Shown one piece after another: positions 58,179 to 64,000 of a stretch of 64,000 nucleotides of DNA. The first letter of the stretch is position 1. Each line of letters opens with the position of its first letter. A model generated the notes under the pieces. It saw only the letters and a list, made by a program, of their open reading frames with translations. It made no database searches and was not told where the DNA came from. The stretch spans positions 26,064,651 to 26,128,650 of the forward strand of contig OX387603.1 of the NCBI GenBank assembly GCA_947568835.1, given 5' to 3'. Source of the DNA: Protonemura montana (taxonomy: Eukaryota > Arthropoda > Insecta > Plecoptera > Nemouridae). A program made the position numbers and the translations under genes.

Positions 58179-58711
58179 GGTCACCCATCCAATGTCTGAC
58201 TCAACGCAGTGTTGCTAAACTTCGGTGATCTCACGAGGATCGGTGTTTCTAACACGCCAAACCGTTCGGTGGTCACCCATCCAATACTGGACCCAGCTCA
58301 GTGTTGCTTAACTTCGGTGATCTCATGAGAACCGGTGTTTCCAACACACCAAACAGTTCGGTGGTCACCCATCCAATACTGGACCCAGCTCAGTGTTGCT
58401 TAACTTCGATAATCTCACGAGAACCAGTGTTTCCAACACACCAAACAGTTCGGTGGTCACCCATCCAATACTGGACCCAGCTCAGTGTTGCTTAACTTCG
58501 ATAATCTCACGAGGACCGGTGTTTCCAACACACCATACAGTTCGGTGGTCACCCATCCAATACTGGACCCAGCTCAGTGTTGCTTAACTTCAGTGATCTC
58601 ATAAGAACCGGTGTTTCCAACAACTAAACAGTTCAGTGGTCACCCATCCAATACTGGACCCAGCTCAGCGTTGCTTAACTTCGGGGAATGAGAAACCGTT
58701 TGGTGGCCAGA
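58179..58711 (-). repeat. Tandem array of six 5S-derived 92-bp units
   Basis: GGTCACCCATCCAAT recurs at 58179, 58271, 58363, 58455, 58547 and 58638: four steps of exactly 92 bp, then 91. On the minus strand each unit equals roughly nt 1-92 of 5S rRNA, including GAAGTTAAGCAAC (box A region) and GGATGGGTGACC (box C), but lacks the last ~28 nt. Units 2 to 5 are almost identical, indicating recent amplification; unit 6 is rearranged at its end. No SINE tail adjoins. Each unit keeps a potential internal pol III promoter, though activity is unproven. Confidence 0.93.
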
Positions 58712-58719
58712 CCTTCAGG

Positions 58720-59250
58720 TGTCAGACAAAAACCCTCGCTCGCCAGTCGGGACACTAAACACTCGCCCGAACGTAATAACATGCGGATTAAAACATCCAG
58801 TTGTTAGTTTAAAAAATTTCGCTGACGTGTAATATCCTGGTAGCACTGGTCTCGGTTTCTGCCGTCGACTCTATTTGCATGCCATCTGTCCCGGCGACGG
58901 CGACCCGCCGTAAGCTGCTCTGAATTGCGAACGCGCTGTCCGGTATTCAAATTTAGGTGTTCCATTAAAAGACGTAATGCGCTCATAAACATTACAAAGC
59001 ACTCCATACAGCCGCGACTCCTGCACTGGCAATTATTGAAATAAAAAGAGAAAATCCCTCAAATGAGTTTGTGCAAAAAACGAAATTATCCTCTTTCCCC
59101 CTCGTTGTGTAAGGGTACATATCTAAAAGGGGGGAAGGTAAAACGACAACCAAGCTAGAGATTGTTGAGTGTAGTCATTGAGTTTACAGGTTCGGTCAGA
59201 GAGTTCCAGCGATAGTGTCAAACTGTCCCGTGAAAAAAAATACTAATAAA
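58720..59250. other. Gene-free stretch
   Basis: Spacer between the 5S-derived array and the MITE-like element; no recognisable feature. Confidence 0.5.
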
Positions 59251-59251
59251 A

Positions 59252-59477
59252 ATGGTAGTTGCTACCAGATTGAGTCATCGTTTTTTTGTAGATATAAGAA
59301 ATTTTATTTCGTTATTTCTCGCAGATTACTCGCGTTTGAGACTTGATTTCACTCAAATATTCTTCATTGATGCTAACTTTTACGATTACTTACACATTTA
59401 TCGTAGATTAAGTCGTTATTATTTCATTTTAATACAACTTTGGGTGGCCGCAAGCGCCATCTGGTGGCAGCTACCAT
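59252..59477. mobile_element. MITE-like element with ATGGTAG ends
   Basis: Terminal inverted repeats ATGGTAGTTGCTACCAGAT (left) and its near reverse complement ATCTGGTGGCAGCTACCAT (right), differing at two positions. Length 226 bp. The interior AAATTTTATTTCGTTATTTC and ATTACTCGC are shared with the elements at 42520 and 50469. No clear target duplication. Confidence 0.75.
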
Positions 59478-62400
59478 TGCCAAGTGTTCATTTCCAAGTG
59501 AAATTTCAGTTTGATAATATAGACGAGTTCGTGTGTTTTTGTCAGAACGCTAAAAATGTGCAAATGCTTTGTAAATAAGGACAAAACTGATTGTTTTAGA
59601 ACTGAACCGATTGTTTTTACAAATAGAATATATAATATACATTTAATTTTAAGAACCTGTGATATGTCTTTACATTCAAATGAATGTTCACACAACAATA
59701 AGCAAACTAACTATGTTTAAATCTGTAAATTCAACTGACCTATGGCTGCTCTATTGGTTCCAAACCTGACTTAATGCTGTGATCCACTCAAGAGTTGTCT
59801 TTCAGCAGTTGTTCGAAATACTTCTCAGCCAGCTTAGACCACGAGGTAAAATTTATCGGGCACACGACAGAACAGGATGGCCCTTTTCAGATGCACTTTA
59901 TCCGTCGCGAAAGTACTTGGAAGGTAAAACGAAATCGGAAAGCAAGTAGACGTTGTCCCCGAGGTACTGTCGGCAAAAAAATAGGTAAAAGAACTGCAAC
60001 TGCAACGATGGACTTGCAGATGTTATCAGTCTCAAGGCGCCTTTAGGAACCCGGATTTCTTGTGTAAAAGAAAAAAGATAGAGAGACAGAGGCTTTGGGC
60101 GTCCGGACAGAAGAAGTAAGACGGACACAGCCGACAAGAACGCTTGAATAATTCGTGTGACGAGCACCAGCGACTAGCGCGAGGACAGTTTCAGTGCCTG
60201 TCGGTGAAACGACTCTCATGGCCACGAAATTGAGCACGACTTGCCAACAAAATACGACCTGTGTAACAAGGCCCGAAAATAAAACCCCTGGCATCTCCGA
60301 GCAAGTCCCGCGAATAGAGGTGCAGCAACTAACAAATTCATAAAAAAAAAGCACAGTTGAGAATTTCAACTTCATTAACTCTGCCGGGGTCAGAGTCACA
60401 AAACTCGCACACTTTCCACCAGGCCGAGTTCGATGCTGGCTTACCTTTCCGGTCACAGTCGCCGCCTCATTGACCCAAATGCCCAACTACTGGTCATCGG
60501 TTGAAGTCATAGGAGAGTAAGCGCTCGTTTGCCGTCAGGATGGCAAACATGTCAGCTAAGACTCGAGGCAAGTGGCTACGACTGGTTATGCAAATCAGAC
60601 AAGATCATAGAAACCAGAACATCCCGCCTGTCCTCCTTGACTCCCTACGAGTCTGCGACGAGTCTGCCACGAGATAGCGCAAACGTCCCCCCACGAAAGC
60701 GACTCGCGCAACGCGTCCCGGTTTTTTCGCACCAGTTATTTGGCTAAGTATGACGCATCGCGGTGTTTGGTATCTGCCGGGCCGTGCGACGCTCCTGGTG
60801 GCGGGTTGATGTATTTATGGCCGCCATGTTAAGTCGCTCCATGGCCTGGGGGAGGGTGAAGCCCACCCGACCCCGGTCGGTTCAAATCGACACAGCGCCC
60901 CTCGCGGAAGCGGCAGCCCATGAAAGCTCGCCGAGGGGACTCCGTTGGGAGGTCGTCGGGTTATAAGAGCGTACAAGCTGGGCCGGCGCAGAAAAAAAAA
61001 CAAGGTTGAGTGTCGTGTGCCCCTGAACGCAGCCCGCAGAGCAGACCCGGCTCCTCCACGGAAAGAAAGTGCCTCTCTAAGCCCAACCTTTGAATGTAAG
61101 ACAGTTAACTCAAATTCACATTCCAAACTTTGAAGCGCCATAGTTCAAGCCCCTTGCGTTAAACTCTTGGTCGCCCCACGCATGTTTTTTAAATTTTAGA
61201 CGCTTTCCAACGTCGTTGAAAAACCTCGGTAATTCCACCCTTTTGTGATGTCACTAATTCCCTACGAAACTCGATTCGATCGCACGCGCCGCAACCCGCA
61301 ACGCCCAAAGCCAGAACGGAGTCACTGCCCACTTGATTCCCTGCAAACGGTTCATTAGATGGCCGTCACCCTTGGTCTTTTTAGCGTGATATTAATAAGG
61401 TTCGCACGCCGACAAAGTGCTGGTAAACAGGGTGTTAGCGTCGTCAAGGGCTTAACGGCCGACTCCCGGGTATCCGGCGCTCGGGAGTGCTATCTGATTG
61501 GTCCCGCATTCCGAGTGGATTACCATTAATTAGCGCGACTCTCGGGGCCGGCACTCCGCTTCGGCACTGCCGCTGTGTACAGTGCGAACTGGGCTGGCAA
61601 TCTGAAGGATCGGCATATCCGGAGACTTTCTAGCCTGCTCTAAAGAGTGTTTAAAGAGTATTCACTGCCAGACGTTCACAACTGTGGTGAAGAACCGTTT
61701 CAAAAAAAGGCTTTGAATTGCAGTTGTAAACAAAGAATTAAACTGGAATATCAATATAAGCGGATTAATCATTTTCAGACATGTTACTAAGTAGGATCAA
61801 TACTCGATCGTACTCTATATGTTCAACACATTTTGAATCTTTGTTGAAGTAATGTTTAGTGATTTGGCAAAAGTTGAGCTTTCAGTGTTTGATGTTTTCT
61901 TGCTAAAAGTCGAAATTAATGTTCATTTCTGAATGGTTTCCATAGAATTAAAAAATAAACGTGCCATTTGGCATGAATGCTTACAAGCAACTTGGACCAC
62001 TGGTTCCAATCATGCAATGCAGAGCAATTTTAGATGCCTGGAACCAGACCTGAGCCGATTGCATCAAACCAACCCCAATTTACATCTCAGCCTTTTCATT
62101 ACACCAAAAACCATTGCCTGGTGTACACGTGATTACACCAAAACCATAGCCCCTAACCATAATGCGCCGTCGAGTCGTCGTAAAAACAGTCACGACAACT
62201 CACAACTACACTTGGGAAAGTGCTCCGCACAAAAGCGTCGACACACACACTCGCCGGCAAGTAATTCAAACGTGAAATGAACCTCGGTGTGCTCGAGCGA
62301 GATTGCGTCGTCTGTGTCGTGGGTGGTGCAAATCCAGGTTAATATCGTCGCGGTGTACCCCCGCGGAATGTGGCGACCTATAGCCTGCCCCTGCTCGAGG

Positions 62401-62500
62401 TCAGCACGACGTCCATGTCAGCCAGTGTCCGTCGCCGGTAAAGTGTCGCTCGTGTGGGGGTTTGGGGGGGAGGCGTTTACCGCGACCCGTCTCTCTCATT
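59478..62500. other. Gene-free stretch
   Basis: No supported gene. A 147-codon minus frame (60043-60486) has no bias or recognised motif. The region 61640-62000 is AT-rich. Confidence 0.4.
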
Positions 62501-62504
62501 GCAG

Positions 62505-62560
62505 TGGTCGGTTTCTCTGTAATCTGTGCTATCGTCGGGGGGCCTTGGGGGCTGCAACTT
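62505..62560 (+). CDS. Weak candidate terminal exon
   Basis: Acceptor CCCGTCTCTCTCATTGCAG ends at 62504. In the same phase as the exon at 29018 it reads VGFSVICAIVGGPWGLQL and stops at TGA. An AATAAA lies near 62628. The peptide is hydrophobic and codon bias is absent, so this is much weaker than 29018. Confidence 0.12.
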
Positions 62561-62811
62561 TGACTGGAAGTACGGTTGTACAATGGTGGTAGTAAATATA
62601 AATACATTCTTTAACTATATTCGAAGGAAATAAATTATGTTTTTGCGATGAATTGATTTTAAATTTTTGAATGGCATAGCTATTGATCAAATCAGATAGG
62701 AGAACATGCTAGGAAACGTTGGGAAACATTTCTGCAATTGGCTTTGCAGGCTTAGTCAGCGTCGCAGCGCTTCGCGAAAAATGCTGACCGAAAAACAATT
62801 ATTCAGAAGAA

Positions 62812-62910
62812 ATTTGTAGTAGCTACAGAAAAGTCACCGTCGTTCTGAGAATTAAGAAAATTAATTTTGTTATTTAGTTTTTACTGGCGTCAACTTCAAC
62901 TATTGATACA
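62812..62910. mobile_element. Partial MITE-like element, family of 50469
   Basis: GTAGTAGCTACAGAAAAGTC, ACCGTCGT and AAATTAATTTTGTTATTTAG match the left end and core of the element at 50469. The right terminal repeat is not visible. Confidence 0.5.
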
Positions 62911-64000
62911 TAGATGTATTGAAATCAGCCGAACGCTCGCAATTAGTTATATGAGTTTGACTTTTTGCCCGTTAAGCCCATTGTTACAAACGTCACTTGC
63001 CCATTGCCCACTTGGTATCGACCCACGATATAAGGAATGTATTTGCTTAGGAAAGTAAAAATTGGCATTTTTATAGAAGACACAACCAAAACAACTGTCC
63101 GGCCAGATCAAGCTCATGTCAAGTCTTTAATTACAAAGAAGCACTTGGGGTCTTCTGTTGCCAAATCACTTGTTCAAGATCATAGCTCCCATTGGGAGAA
63201 GCCGTGTGGTACGCGACATTTCGGCCGCTATCTGCAACGTCGCCATCTTTGGGACGCAGTTAGATGGCGTCGTCGTCCTCGTTTGCTAACGGCGACGCTC
63301 AGCGCAAATATTCGACGTCGCCAGCGAAAGGGTGGCCAGCAAGCTTTGCGATCCCGCCGCGATAGCGTGTATGTGCACTGCGACGCTATCATACCGGCAA
63401 CGACCCCATCCGTTATCGTCATCGGAAGTATCCAGAGGTGTATGTAGGTACGCCATAGATTCCAGAGCATCGCCGAGATTCTTATCCTAGAGTCGTTTTC
63501 ATAACTTTTAGACATTCCGCGATGCGTTATCGGCCTTCTTGGAATCGGACTTAAGAACTGTCGCCGTATAAACAAAGTTGTATGGCTGCTACACTCCTTT
63601 AACAGCGTCGTCGTCGTCGTCGTCGTCGTCGTGTTTGGAAACAAAGAGCAGCTCCCGAAATCTGAAAGCTCGGCAGCACAACTCGCGTTACGCCAACTTT
63701 TGTTGATTTTGTCGAAGAGTCTCACAAAAGCCATTTCCACCAATGAGATTACAGCCCCGCAGAGTCGTGCTGTTAAAAGTCACTCCAATCAAACAGATAG
63801 AGGAAAAAAAACTTTATTCTTTATTGATAATGAAATTTATTAGCTACATTCTGTAGTTGGACAGAGAGAGAATAACACGGCACTCCACCTAGCTAAAAAA
63901 ATATGCCCGCGGTTTCTTTGAAAAGAGATGTTATTTTCCAGCGCTCGGAATCAACGTTGGAAAGTTGGAAAGTATTCCCGTCGAGCCGAGGGGACGTCCC
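62911..64000. other. Gene-free stretch, right edge
   Basis: Contains (GTC)8 at 63607-63630. A 136-codon plus frame and a 171-codon minus frame overlap across arginine-rich composition and are not supported. Confidence 0.4.
63607..63630. repeat. GTC trinucleotide repeat, 8 units
   Basis: Eight perfect GTC units, seen directly. Confidence 0.92.

Noticed and set aside
58179-58711. Array as a functional 5S rRNA gene cluster
   Set aside because: Units lack the last ~28 nt of 5S rRNA, so the closing helix I and part of helices IV/V cannot form, and substitutions occur in helix regions.
1-64000. CRISPR arrays, bacterial operons, rRNA operons
   Set aside because: No regularly spaced short repeats with unique spacers and no bacterial coding organisation; the only regular array is the contiguous 92-bp 5S-derived one.

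Overview
The window looks like nuclear DNA of a metazoan, probably an invertebrate with intron-rich genes. No bacterial-style operons, ribosome binding sites or dense coding are present. Base composition is near 50% G+C, CpG is not obviously depleted, and trinucleotide runs (GAC/GTC, GGC), poly(A)/poly(T) and about twenty poly(G)/poly(C) tracts of 12 to 25 bases are scattered throughout. The lineage cannot be fixed from this sequence. The retroposon heads match the generic animal 5S rRNA pattern, which does not separate phyla.

Nearly all of the 64 kb is non-coding, either intronic or intergenic. The only coding piece I would defend is a short 3'-terminal exon at 29018-29073 (+). It has a good branch point and acceptor, 17 sense codons all ending in G or C, a stop codon, and an AATAAA signal about 640 bases downstream. 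Weaker candidates are short exons at 8727-8774 (+), 20948-21045 (-), 49211-49297 (+), 57869-57928 (+) and 62505-62560 (+), and two unrecognised ORFs on the minus strand. A back-to-back acceptor/donor at 1240/1241 (+) resembles a recursive splice site. Together with the terminal exon, it suggests that the left 29 kb may be a large plus-strand intron.

The dominant organised content is one retroposon system. A composite SINE has a 92-bp head derived from the first ~92 nt of 5S rRNA and a ~350-bp tail ending in a short A-rich simple repeat. The best copy, at 40012-40461, is flanked by a 12-bp target-site duplication. Other copies or fragments lie near 3340, 4497-5390, 16918-17340, 20594-20700 and 27645-27960. 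The 92-bp head also occurs without the tail as head-to-tail tandem arrays at 58179-58711 (six units) and 13574-13784, with a lone degenerate head at 57742. The same 92-bp length in both arrays and in the SINE head is the most striking feature here.

A second group consists of inverted-repeat elements. The SINE at 4497-5390 is interrupted by two tandem foldback units, the larger of which encloses a tRNA-like segment. A ~400-bp element at 42533-42940 has ~160-bp arms and 13-bp flanking direct repeats. Related shorter elements lie near 50469, 59252 and 62812. Seven of nine 5S-derived copies lie on the minus strand.
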